A stretch of DNA of 64,000 nucleotides from Maribacter_C sp947494565 (GTDB lineage: Bacteria; Bacteroidota; Bacteroidia; Flavobacteriales; Flavobacteriaceae), in NCBI RefSeq assembly GCF_047345415.1, contig NZ_JBLFEP010000001.1, forward strand, positions 186,001 through 250,000. Direction: 5' to 3'. Position numbers and translations under genes: made by a program. Position 1 is the stretch's first letter, and every line of letters starts with the position of its first letter. This document shows positions 1-8,409 of the stretch, one piece after another. The notes under the pieces are model-generated. The model did no database searches. It was not told the origin of the DNA and worked only from the letters and a program-made list of their open reading frames with translations.

Positions 1-135
1 TGTTTCTACCTCTACATATACTATATCACCTAACTCGCCCTGAGCAAAGTCCGTAATACCGACAGTAGCTACATCTCCTTCGATGCTTACCCACTCATGG
101 TCTTTAGTGTACTTTAATTCTGATGGAATGTTCAT
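1..135 (-). CDS. gcvH: Glycine cleavage system H protein, N-terminal 45 residues (cut by window edge)
   Basis: The reverse strand reads an open frame from an ATG at 135 to the window edge. It begins MNIPSELKYTKDHEWV and continues through VGITDFAQGELGDIVYVE. This is the highly conserved start of GcvH, the lipoyl carrier of the glycine cleavage complex (known family). The lipoyl-lysine region lies outside the window. A close-to-consensus Bacteroidota promoter sits 24-54 bases upstream, so the gene appears to have its own promoter rather than depending on sprA read-through. It follows sprA on the same strand, an order I recall as common in Flavobacteriaceae. Confidence 0.93.
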   Translation of the reverse strand, partial: MNIPSELKYTKDHEWVSIEGDVATVGITDFAQGELGDIVYVEVET

Positions 136-158
136 TTGTCTTGTTTTAAATAGCGAAA

Positions 159-189
159 CAAATGTAGCGGATTCCGAGGCAATTACAAA
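159..189 (-). promoter_or_regulatory. Bacteroidota-type promoter of gcvH
   Basis: On the minus strand TTTG (189-186) is followed by exactly 19 bases and TACATTTG (166-159). This matches the Bacteroidetes housekeeping consensus TTTG-N19-TAnnTTTG. The start site would fall near 150-153, giving a short leader before the gcvH ATG at 135. Confidence 0.7.
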
Positions 190-350
190 TTCGAAAATCA
201 AATACAAATTCAAGGGTCAAACTCAAGTTCAAAAATCAAACTCAAGTTCAAGTTCAAAGGTCAAATTCAAGCTTGGTTCGTGGTTTCGATTTTTTGGTGG
301 TTTGCTATTAGCCCCTTGAATTTGGGATTTGAGATTTGGAGTTTTCGTCC

Positions 351-392
351 GCTCTTGGCTCTTGGCTCTTGGCTCTTGGCTCTTGGCTCTTG
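351..392. repeat. Perfect 7-bp tandem repeat, six copies of GCTCTTG
   Basis: Six uninterrupted copies of GCTCTTG (CAAGAGC on the other strand) run from 351 to 392, ending 42 bases beyond the sprA stop. Such an array is prone to slipped-strand copy-number change. It is outside any gene, so length variation would alter only the sprA-gcvH spacer. Confidence 0.9.
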
Positions 393-434
393 GCTTTAAG
401 AAAGTTCTTTATTTCTTGACCGCAGCTAGCCGTA

Positions 435-3400
435 TCAGTTTCCGAAGTTGTAGCGTAAGGTGAAGCCCGTATTGATGGTGGTCTGTGGAAAGGCCGTAGA
501 AACGGCAAATTGTGAAAAGGAATGGTCATAGAAGAACAAGGCATTCAGGTTCTTACTGAGCGCATAATCCGCGGTGAACTTGATCGATAATAGGTTTTGA
601 CCTGAAGTGATTTGGTTATTGTCGATATCGAGGTTTCTAATGATGGTAATATTATCTCTAAGGGTCACATCGGCCTTAAGGTTCAAATCTCCCTTGAGAC
701 GCGTTTTACTACCTCCGATATTGGTCACGAATTTGACATCCTTGATGCGATAACCTAGTCCTACCGTATATTCCTTCCCATTTTGCTCGGTCATAAGATT
801 GTTATCAAAACTAAGCGAAAGCATACGATCTGTTCGCACCTCGGCCAATACGCTCAACGCGTTTTTCATTTCGAAATCCAGTCGGATCAACGGATTGAAT
901 TGATCTGTAAGTACGACATTGTTCAAAATCAAATCAGGAAGAATATCCCCATCGGACACATCCCTATCTTGAGCACTCACTGATAAATCAATGGGAAGAA
1001 ATGCGCCATTCTCCTTTTCCAAATTGGTCTGGAACGAATTGATACTGTAGGCCGCACGGTATCCATGGCTTACGGAAAACCGTTTGAATTTCTTTTTGAA
1101 CCATTTATTTTTCATCAGTCCAGTATACTTGATATTCCAATTGGGAATCGGAATGTCACGGAACGCATCTAAATTGACCCGATTTGCGTCTTGGCCGGTA
1201 TACGCAGCGAAAAAGGCGGGAAGTAGCACATCGGGCTGGGTTTTACTGTAACGTTCGGGAAAATTTTCGGCGTCAACACCTCCTGATCTGTTCCCGCGGT
1301 CAGCTTCGATACGGTTGGCGATCGTAATTCTGTTCTCTTTGAATTTTTCAAAGTTCTCGGAGGTAAATTCGTCACTTTTTCCAAAAGCGGTACCGATCAT
1401 CATTGTTGAAATACTGAAGTTACCCAGGTTATTGCCCAATAGCGCATTGTAGCTCAACTCTCCTTGGGGATCATCGACAACTTCAAAGGTTTCCTGATAA
1501 TTTGAAGCAAACTGACGATCTGCGACCAAATCAATGGTCAAGTCCGGTAAGGGTTGTGCTGTTGCTGTAATATTCAATTGCTTGTTGGTATTTTGCAAAT
1601 ACTGGGAATTAAAACCATCAAATTGGGTCAACCATCCTCTTCTTGCGGCTTCAAAACGAACATCGGCCTGACTCCCGAACACAAAACCGATACTGGGCCT
1701 AGTAGTTCCCACGAAACCTAAGGATTCCGTATACCCGGGCAATACCTTTCCGTTCGATTCATTGTAATTGATGTTCAAGCGCTTGACCATGGTCAACACA
1801 TCTACAGCAGTATTAAAAAGTTTGCTGGTTTTACGCGGCCCCTTTTTCTCTTTTTCATCGGTGTTTCCTGCTTTATCCCTACGTATCGGTGCAGCATTGG
1901 CCTGGGTCTTTCCATCGCGTTTTTTGAGTCCTATAAGATCATAGAACTTCTGCATCGATAGCGAGGCCGTAATATTATGGGTATTGGCGTTTTGAACTGT
2001 ATTTATGGCTTCTCCAGCTACCTCTATCAAAGCATCCCCACCCCTCTGCCAGTCGAAATTGCTGGTATAGGAATATTGTGCGTTGATGAAGTCAAGGGCC
2101 GGTATTTTACTAAATGGAATCTCGTAATTGAGCTCTAATTGTTGGGCATGGCGGTTGGGTTCGCCAAGGTCCCAAAAACCATCCCAAAGCCCAAGTTCTT
2201 CCCGGAATCCTGAATTCGGGTCGCCCTCTTCATTAAAATAATTTCGTACGATCGCATTATTACTACCGGTCAGGTTCAATCGCAATGATTTGGTCAAACT
2301 GTAATTGATTGCATATTGCCAGTTGAATAGATAATTACGCTGTTGTAGGGTCGGTAAATCAAGTGCTTCAAACCCCTCTTGACTGACATCCCTAAAGCGT
2401 TGTTGGTTGAACTGTCGATCGATATTCGAATTGAGGGAAATCGTCGTAGGCAAAAGGTTCAGGTTCAGCTCTTTCAACCACTGCCAGTACTTTCCGGTAA
2501 AAAGGGAATCCTTTTTGGCAAAGGGAGCCACCTCCAAAGGCTGAAACGCATGATTGTACACAAACCCCGTATTTACACTCTGATCCCGCAGGGCAGCTAC
2601 TTCAAAATCGCGATGTTCGGTTTCGTTATAGGAATAGTTGAACGTAAAGTTCTCAACATCATAGAAATTGGCTTTTGCCTCTTCACCACGATCTTTGCGC
2701 ACACCGATCAGGTTAATACTTGTTCTTTTCGTATAATCTTCGGCCTGTTCTTGAATCTGCTCCTTAGTGGGCGTGGTATCTCCATCAGCGACCGTTTCCG
2801 GCGCTGCATCAATGCGGTCCTGTAGTTTCAAATCATCATACACCGGGTCAAATTCCGGAGTAATGATCTGTTCCGAAATACCGTAGTTAAAGGGTACTTG
2901 TAAGCCCCATTTTTTTGGTAATAACTGCCCGACATTGATATTGGTAACTACATCGTAAGCAACAGCATCTTCTCGAGCTCGCTCATTAGGCATTTGATCG
3001 ATGGCCCCAAACCCGGAAGTACTGGTACTACCTGTTGCGGTTACATTGGCAAAATCGGCCATATTTGCGTCGATTGCACCTACCGCGGCCCAGCCCCCGT
3101 TATTATCAAGACCGGCTAATCGCAATTCATTGAACCATACTTCACCCCTTGCAGGAAGGTTATCGGTATTCTTGACACCGACCATCATGCTACGGATACT
3201 TCCCAAAGATGGATTTCCTTGTATCCCTACCCGAATTTGACCCAACTGACGTGGGGCGAATTCCGCCACGGGAACGACCTCGCCATCGACAATGTCAAAA
3301 AAGCGTAGTTCATTCAGGGGATCTGTTCCGATATTGGCCAGACGTTCGGATTTCACCTTGTTCAAATCGGCTAAAATCACTTCCATTTCATTGATATCGG

Positions 3401-6400
3401 GCCATATTTCACTTTCGGAAACACCTGTGAACGGGGTAAATTCCAAAGGCAATTCAATTTGATAATAATTTTGTGTAAAATCGGTACCTATTCTCAAGAA
3501 GCCGACCAATGGTGTTGCCCCATCAGGATAATCACCTTCCGATATTTCTTCGGCATGTAAGAACATTTTGATTTTCTTATACTGCCTTAAATCGATACTT
3601 AGGTTCTTGAATACCCCGCGCGAGTCTTCCGATTCCAAGTTCTCGACCACGAACGAGAGCGATTGCTCATTCTGACGAATAATGGTGTTGTTATTATTAA
3701 GACGTTCGCGCTGAACTCCTGGTGGTAACACATAGGGAATGGGCGTTCGGTTTGAGTTCTCTTCGATATTAACTGCGTTGACATCGATTACCGTATTATC
3801 ATCGGTTGGATCCGCATCAATATCGGGATCTTGTAAGGTCTTGGTATACGTACGCCAATCACCACTGACCAAGTCAAGTGTCGCAAATCTTAGCACTGTT
3901 GGTGTGGTAAACCCTGTCAAGTACATTCTTAGAAAGCTGATGGACCTGAAATCGGTAATCCCCCCTACGGCTTCAGTAAAATCGGTCAAAGGTATTTTGT
4001 ATTGAATCCAACGTCGTTCGACTGCACTACCATCAGGAACCTCACTAGTAGGAACCTGAGCCGTTTCCAAAATATCGGTGACGTATTTATCATTGATAGA
4101 GGTGAACTCCTTGATCGGAATGCGGTATTCATAATAGCTATTGACCGTATTCATGGTCAAATCACGATCGATATCCTCCACGTCGGGCAAGGTATTCGAC
4201 CCTCGGTTGGTATTGGTCACCTCAACGGGGGAGTTTCCATCGGGATTATTGAAGTCTAAATATCTGGTGAGAATGTCTCCATCCCTGTTCAAGTAGTACT
4301 GATAATTATCCAAGGCGGGGTCATCTCCGCTATTGTTGTTAAAAATAGAACCTTCTTCACTATCGCTTAAGCCATCAAAACCTACATCTTGTAAACTCCG
4401 GTTGGCCTCATCCGCATCAAAGGCATAGACCAAGGCTTGCGTCGCGGGCACTTGACCCCATGAAGATGGCGAAACCAAGTCAGTACTATTTACACCCGGT
4501 AATCCGTTTTCGTATTGCTTTTTACCATCTTTCAAAATATCCTCGGAAATATTACCAAAGTTCAATACCAACTCCCCTTCACTACTGGTGATACCGTCTA
4601 CATAGGGATCCAAAACCCAAAACTGTACGAATTCCACATTCGCCTGTTCAAAATTGGTACTGCTCAACGAACGCATGATACCCCCCCATTTTTGGTCAGC
4701 AGGGGTCGCATCAAAGCTCGGACTATTATTGTAGGGGCCTTTTTGATCCGGAAAATAGTTGATATTCAAGGTATTTTGAACTTGGGTCTGCCCTTGCGCT
4801 ACGTCTTGTTGAAAGAGGCGATCGATGAAAATACGTCTCGTTTCATTGGTGGACATATCGCTATCGGAAATACCCGCAGGTCTCTGGCTCGTATAGAAGA
4901 TCGGGTCAATGGTATACCAAGACATCTTCGCACGACCGTAACCATTTTGCACATTGGCGGGATCCTCAGGATCACTGCCCAATAATTGGCCGTCTACAAA
5001 CTCAAGCGGGGTACTTGCTAAAGTCCAACCTAGAGAAGAACGGATATCGATCAAACGCTGCGCTCCTTCAAAATCATCTAAATAGGTCGTTGTTTCGCCC
5101 TGAAAATCCGCATTTTTAGGGGAATTGGGCTTTAACCAAGCTACCTCTGCCCTCACCGATACATTGGACGGAACGTCGGTATCTATATTCGGTAATTTAT
5201 TCGCCAAACGGGTGAGGAACGGTACTTCGGTAGAGAAGTTTCCATTCAAGCCAAAAATGGTATTGTTTACGGGTTCCACCCCAAAATTCGATTTTTGGGT
5301 CAACGGCCTTTCGTTCAAATTCAACAAGGTACCGCCTAAGACAAAGTTTTTACTGACCTGATGCTCGATATTAAACCCTGTAAAGCGTCGAGTCTGCTGT
5401 CCGAATACGGCATTGTTCTCTACGGATATGTTAATCGGCACATTGGAGGATTCTAGATTCGGATCTAAAATATTTACGGTACCGGCCTGGTAATTCACCA
5501 CGTAATCGATTCCTTCTTGCAACTGTCTTCCTCCCGCGGTAACACGCACTGAACCTCTCGGCACATTGAAAGCCCCGATCGGAATACCATTGCTGCCTTC
5601 TGATTTATACCTTCCTTTTAAGAGAAATTTATTTTTTTCAGGGTCTTGTAAAGCAGCTGCTTTAGTCAATTCGTACATATCCCTGAAGACATACTTTTTC
5701 TGATTTTCATTAAAAGCGGTCTCATTGGCACTATAGTCACCTCCTCCTAAGGTGTTGAAAAGATACTGGCCAAAAGGCTCCGTCTGGGTAAACACGATTA
5801 ACCCATCTTGTTGATTGACCGTTAGGCCTGGCACAAAGTCGAAAAATCCGTCACCCCCGGGCTGTACATCATTATAAACATTCAATCGATCGAGATTGAA
5901 GACATCTAAAAGTATCCGTTCTTCCAGCGGTTTTCCGATATCACTATTGGCAGAGGCAGGAAAGGGTTCAACGGGAGTAATATAGTTTCTTGGTGTTGGG
6001 TCGGAATACAGAATATTCAACTTAAAGTCCTCCTGACTCAAGCGAAAAGCACCGGTTGCGTAGATATTTTTCATCATCAGATCCCAAATTGGATCTTGCA
6101 CATTGGTGATGTTACTCTTCAATAATTTAAGAATCAAGGTATTATTCTCGATAATCGGATTGGCCCCGCCGGAAACGGTCGTGGCATCCAAACCACCATT
6201 GGCGAATTCCCCCACTTGAAAAACTTCTCCATTGACCGTATACTGAAAAGCAACCCCTAACACCTCATCATTGCTCAAGCGTTGGTTCAAGGAAATATAG
6301 CCCAATTGCGAATTAAAATCGAAGTCCCTGCCAGGATCCAGCTTTCTGGCATTTTCCAAAATGGCATAGTCGAACCCTTGATTGAAGGTGTATCCGGGCA

Positions 6401-7718
6401 CGGTCATGTTGAAACCATTATCCACGGTAGCAATTTCACGTATTCTATCGTTCAGGGCACTCCCTCCCTGACCTATCAAAGCCGGGTTCAAGGCATTGGC
6501 ATCGTTTCTAGGAAAAGGACTCAAACTGGCCGCACTAAAGAAACCACTCGCCGAAGCACCGGCCGTTTGACCAATTCTAGTTTTTTCGACATCCGCTGAA
6601 CCCGTATCGGTCAAACCGAATCTGGTTTCCCCTAAATCTTGCAAGGCTACTACATTACGGACATTTAAAGTCTGCTGACTTCTGTTGGTCACCCAAACTT
6701 CCAATCGCGTTATCTGCACCTGGCTATTGATAAATGGATAGTTCTCAAGTGCCCTATCATAATTATCCCTAAAATATTGTGATAAAAAGAAGTGTTTATC
6801 CTCATCATAATCAAGAGCGGTAATCGTAAACTCATTTACGGTTCCTCCACCCTGCGCGACTACTGTATTGCTCTGCGAACGTTGTTCAGAAAAAACAGCG
6901 GTCACTTTCGTCCGTCCGAACTGCAATTGGGTCTTTACCCCAAAAAGGCTTTGCGCACCGGTAATCAATGAACTGTTCAATGGCATATTGACATTACCGA
7001 CTTCGATGCTTTGGATAATATCATCTTCGGTGGGCGTGTAGTCCAACTTTACAATATTCTGAAAATCAAAGGTCGCCTCCGTATCATAGTTGGCCGTAAC
7101 CTGTAAGCGTTCGCCGATCTTGCCCAACATACTCAAACTGATACGCTGATCAAAATCAAAGGAAAGATTGGTCCTGTTTCTGGGAGATAGTGAAGGATTA
7201 TCGTTCTTCTGCCAAATAACACCCAAATCCATAGCCACCGAACCCTGGGGAATCACTTCTATGGTATTTCCACCGAAAACGGACTGAAAGAAATTATTAT
7301 TGATGTAAAAATTGGGGAGCAGATTTTTTCGGGCTTCTTGACTTCCTTCTTTTTTTCCGGAAAAGGCATCGGCTTTTTCCTTGAAGTAATCCTTCATGCT
7401 CTCCTTCTGCACCAACTCGAAATATTGTTCCGGTGTCAAGATAATCGGGTAACCGATATTGAATTCACCAACGCTTTCGTTATAGATATACCGATCCAGG
7501 TTTGAGTCGTAAATATATTTGGAGACGATACTATCGGGATTTTCCAATAGTATTTTCCCAAGAGCAAATCCGGTCTTTACTGAATCGACTTCTTGAGTGA
7601 CGCCTTCTCCCTCTTCTGTTTCCTGTCCATAGGATTTTCCTACAAAAACAAAAAACAACAGAAATAGAAAGAATAGCTTAAATGAAGATTTAAGTATTTG
7701 GTTTGCCCCGTTTTTCAA
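435..7718 (-). CDS. sprA: SprA/Sov-type outer-membrane translocon of the type IX secretion system
   Basis: The product is 2427 residues, in line with the very large SprA family. An N-terminal hydrophobic signal segment (about residues 15-32, ending SYGQ) is followed by a long polar, beta-rich sequence. The last residues are LRYNFGN, ending in an aromatic/Asn pattern typical of outer-membrane barrels. SprA forms the giant outer-membrane barrel through which T9SS substrates leave the cell, and it was first found as a gliding motility gene in Flavobacterium johnsoniae (known family). The initiation codon appears to be TTG at 7718, only five bases after the ruvA stop, so translation is probably coupled to ruvA. 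No in-frame ATG lies close enough to keep the signal peptide. Two likely T9SS clients (24330-28532 and 60273-60611) lie in this window. Confidence 0.93.
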   Translation of the reverse strand: MKNGANQILKSSFKLFFLFLLFFVFVGKSYGQETEEGEGVTQEVDSVKTGFALGKILLENPDSIVSKYIYDSNLDRYIYNESVGEFNIGYPIILTPEQYFELVQKESMKDYFKEKADAFSGKKEGSQEARKNLLPNFYINNNFFQSVFGGNTIEVIPQGSVAMDLGVIWQKNDNPSLSPRNRTNLSFDFDQRISLSMLGKIGERLQVTANYDTEATFDFQNIVKLDYTPTEDDIIQSIEVGNVNMPLNSSLITGAQSLFGVKTQLQFGRTKVTAVFSEQRSQSNTVVAQGGGTVNEFTITALDYDEDKHFFLSQYFRDNYDRALENYPFINSQVQITRLEVWVTNRSQQTLNVRNVVALQDLGETRFGLTDTGSADVEKTRIGQTAGASASGFFSAASLSPFPRNDANALNPALIGQGGSALNDRIREIATVDNGFNMTVPGYTFNQGFDYAILENARKLDPGRDFDFNSQLGYISLNQRLSNDEVLGVAFQYTVNGEVFQVGEFANGGLDATTVSGGANPIIENNTLILKLLKSNITNVQDPIWDLMMKNIYATGAFRLSQEDFKLNILYSDPTPRNYITPVEPFPASANSDIGKPLEERILLDVFNLDRLNVYNDVQPGGDGFFDFVPGLTVNQQDGLIVFTQTEPFGQYLFNTLGGGDYSANETAFNENQKKYVFRDMYELTKAAALQDPEKNKFLLKGRYKSEGSNGIPIGAFNVPRGSVRVTAGGRQLQEGIDYVVNYQAGTVNILDPNLESSNVPINISVENNAVFGQQTRRFTGFNIEHQVSKNFVLGGTLLNLNERPLTQKSNFGVEPVNNTIFGLNGNFSTEVPFLTRLANKLPNIDTDVPSNVSVRAEVAWLKPNSPKNADFQGETTTYLDDFEGAQRLIDIRSSLGWTLASTPLEFVDGQLLGSDPEDPANVQNGYGRAKMSWYTIDPIFYTSQRPAGISDSDMSTNETRRIFIDRLFQQDVAQGQTQVQNTLNINYFPDQKGPYNNSPSFDATPADQKWGGIMRSLSSTNFEQANVEFVQFWVLDPYVDGITSSEGELVLNFGNISEDILKDGKKQYENGLPGVNSTDLVSPSSWGQVPATQALVYAFDADEANRSLQDVGFDGLSDSEEGSIFNNNSGDDPALDNYQYYLNRDGDILTRYLDFNNPDGNSPVEVTNTNRGSNTLPDVEDIDRDLTMNTVNSYYEYRIPIKEFTSINDKYVTDILETAQVPTSEVPDGSAVERRWIQYKIPLTDFTEAVGGITDFRSISFLRMYLTGFTTPTVLRFATLDLVSGDWRTYTKTLQDPDIDADPTDDNTVIDVNAVNIEENSNRTPIPYVLPPGVQRERLNNNNTIIRQNEQSLSFVVENLESEDSRGVFKNLSIDLRQYKKIKMFLHAEEISEGDYPDGATPLVGFLRIGTDFTQNYYQIELPLEFTPFTGVSESEIWPDINEMEVILADLNKVKSERLANIGTDPLNELRFFDIVDGEVVPVAEFAPRQLGQIRVGIQGNPSLGSIRSMMVGVKNTDNLPARGEVWFNELRLAGLDNNGGWAAVGAIDANMADFANVTATGSTSTSGFGAIDQMPNERAREDAVAYDVVTNINVGQLLPKKWGLQVPFNYGISEQIITPEFDPVYDDLKLQDRIDAAPETVADGDTTPTKEQIQEQAEDYTKRTSINLIGVRKDRGEEAKANFYDVENFTFNYSYNETEHRDFEVAALRDQSVNTGFVYNHAFQPLEVAPFAKKDSLFTGKYWQWLKELNLNLLPTTISLNSNIDRQFNQQRFRDVSQEGFEALDLPTLQQRNYLFNWQYAINYSLTKSLRLNLTGSNNAIVRNYFNEEGDPNSGFREELGLWDGFWDLGEPNRHAQQLELNYEIPFSKIPALDFINAQYSYTSNFDWQRGGDALIEVAGEAINTVQNANTHNITASLSMQKFYDLIGLKKRDGKTQANAAPIRRDKAGNTDEKEKKGPRKTSKLFNTAVDVLTMVKRLNINYNESNGKVLPGYTESLGFVGTTRPSIGFVFGSQADVRFEAARRGWLTQFDGFNSQYLQNTNKQLNITATAQPLPDLTIDLVADRQFASNYQETFEVVDDPQGELSYNALLGNNLGNFSISTMMIGTAFGKSDEFTSENFEKFKENRITIANRIEADRGNRSGGVDAENFPERYSKTQPDVLLPAFFAAYTGQDANRVNLDAFRDIPIPNWNIKYTGLMKNKWFKKKFKRFSVSHGYRAAYSINSFQTNLEKENGAFLPIDLSVSAQDRDVSDGDILPDLILNNVVLTDQFNPLIRLDFEMKNALSVLAEVRTDRMLSLSFDNNLMTEQNGKEYTVGLGYRIKDVKFVTNIGGSKTRLKGDLNLKADVTLRDNITIIRNLDIDNNQITSGQNLLSIKFTADYALSKNLNALFFYDHSFSQFAVSTAFPQTTINTGFTLRYNFGN

Positions 7719-7723
7719 AGTTG

Positions 7724-8305
7724 TTACAAATTTTTAAGTGCGAGCTTTATGATGTTCTCAACACTTAGCGAAGGATCCTGTAGCAGTACTTTATCGACTA
7801 CCTTTTCAGCTTGCCTACGTGCAAAGCCAAGAACCTCTAAAGCAGATAACGCTTCTTCTTTATTTGTATTGTTTGAATTACTGGAAACTTCATCTATATC
7901 ATAGACTTTTAAAACCTTGTCGCGAAGGTCTAAAATGACCCTTTGGGCAGTTTTCGCTCCTATACCCTTGATACCCTGAATTGTAGGAACATCCCCATTC
8001 GCAATAGCATCACGAATTTGGGCGGGGGAAAGAGAAGATAACATGGTTCGGGCGGTACTCGATCCAATACCGGAAACAGAGAGCAACAGCCTAAAAATTT
8101 CACGTTCCGACTTTTCGGAAAAACCAAAAAGCGTGTGGGAATCTTCCTTGACCTGCAAATGTGTGAACAGCTGGATATTTTCACTATCCGACAGTTTCGA
8201 AAATGTATGTAAGCTTATGTTCACGAAATACCCGACGCCTGCGCATTCGACAACCACATAAGTAGGGTTCTTTTCAACCAATTTGCCTTTTAAATGATGG
8301 ATCAT
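7724..8305 (-). CDS. ruvA: Holliday junction branch-migration protein RuvA
   Basis: The protein is 193 residues, normal for RuvA. The N-terminal OB fold begins MIHHLKGKLVEK and contains the VVVECAGVGYFV strand. Two helix-hairpin-helix motifs follow (SVSGIGSSTA near 77-86, IKGIGAKTAQ near 110-120). A linker rich in Asn/Ser leads to the C-terminal domain III (EALSALEVLGF) that contacts RuvB. RuvA binds four-way junctions and loads the RuvB motor, which is encoded about 11 kb away at 19168-20190. sprA starts five bases downstream, so the two are likely on one transcript. Confidence 0.97.
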   Translation of the reverse strand: MIHHLKGKLVEKNPTYVVVECAGVGYFVNISLHTFSKLSDSENIQLFTHLQVKEDSHTLFGFSEKSEREIFRLLLSVSGIGSSTARTMLSSLSPAQIRDAIANGDVPTIQGIKGIGAKTAQRVILDLRDKVLKVYDIDEVSSNSNNTNKEEALSALEVLGFARRQAEKVVDKVLLQDPSLSVENIIKLALKNL

Positions 8306-8311
8306 ATTCTA

Positions 8312-8333
8312 AAGTTCAAAAATCAAATTCAAG
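8312..8333. repeat. Dispersed TTCAA-type intergenic repeat copy
   Basis: AAGTTCAAAAATCAAATTCAAG is almost identical to a unit of the repeat cluster at about 186-271. It lies in the 104-base ruvA-maeB gap, which otherwise shows no gene. Confidence 0.6.
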
Positions 8334-8409
8334 GCTATGCCCCAATTTAAATAGTACAGCCGCCTATCGCACCTAAGCAATTACCGACTGCACCCTGTTT
8401 TCTACAAAT

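Larger units (their letters stand above)
136..434. repeat. gcvH-sprA intergenic region with TTCAA-rich and heptamer repeats
   Basis: This 299-base gap has no convincing gene. It holds the gcvH promoter, then about 186-271 of degenerate direct repeats built from TCAAACTCAAGTTCAA-like units, then six perfect tandem copies of GCTCTTG at 351-392. A close relative of the first repeat (AAGTTCAAAAATCAAATTCAAG) recurs at 8312-8333, downstream of maeB. Short reading frames across these repeats are low-complexity and look spurious. Confidence 0.75.

Noticed and set aside
2379..2825. 148-codon plus-strand frame inside sprA
   Set aside because: Antisense to a conserved gene, with no homology or ribosome-binding context.
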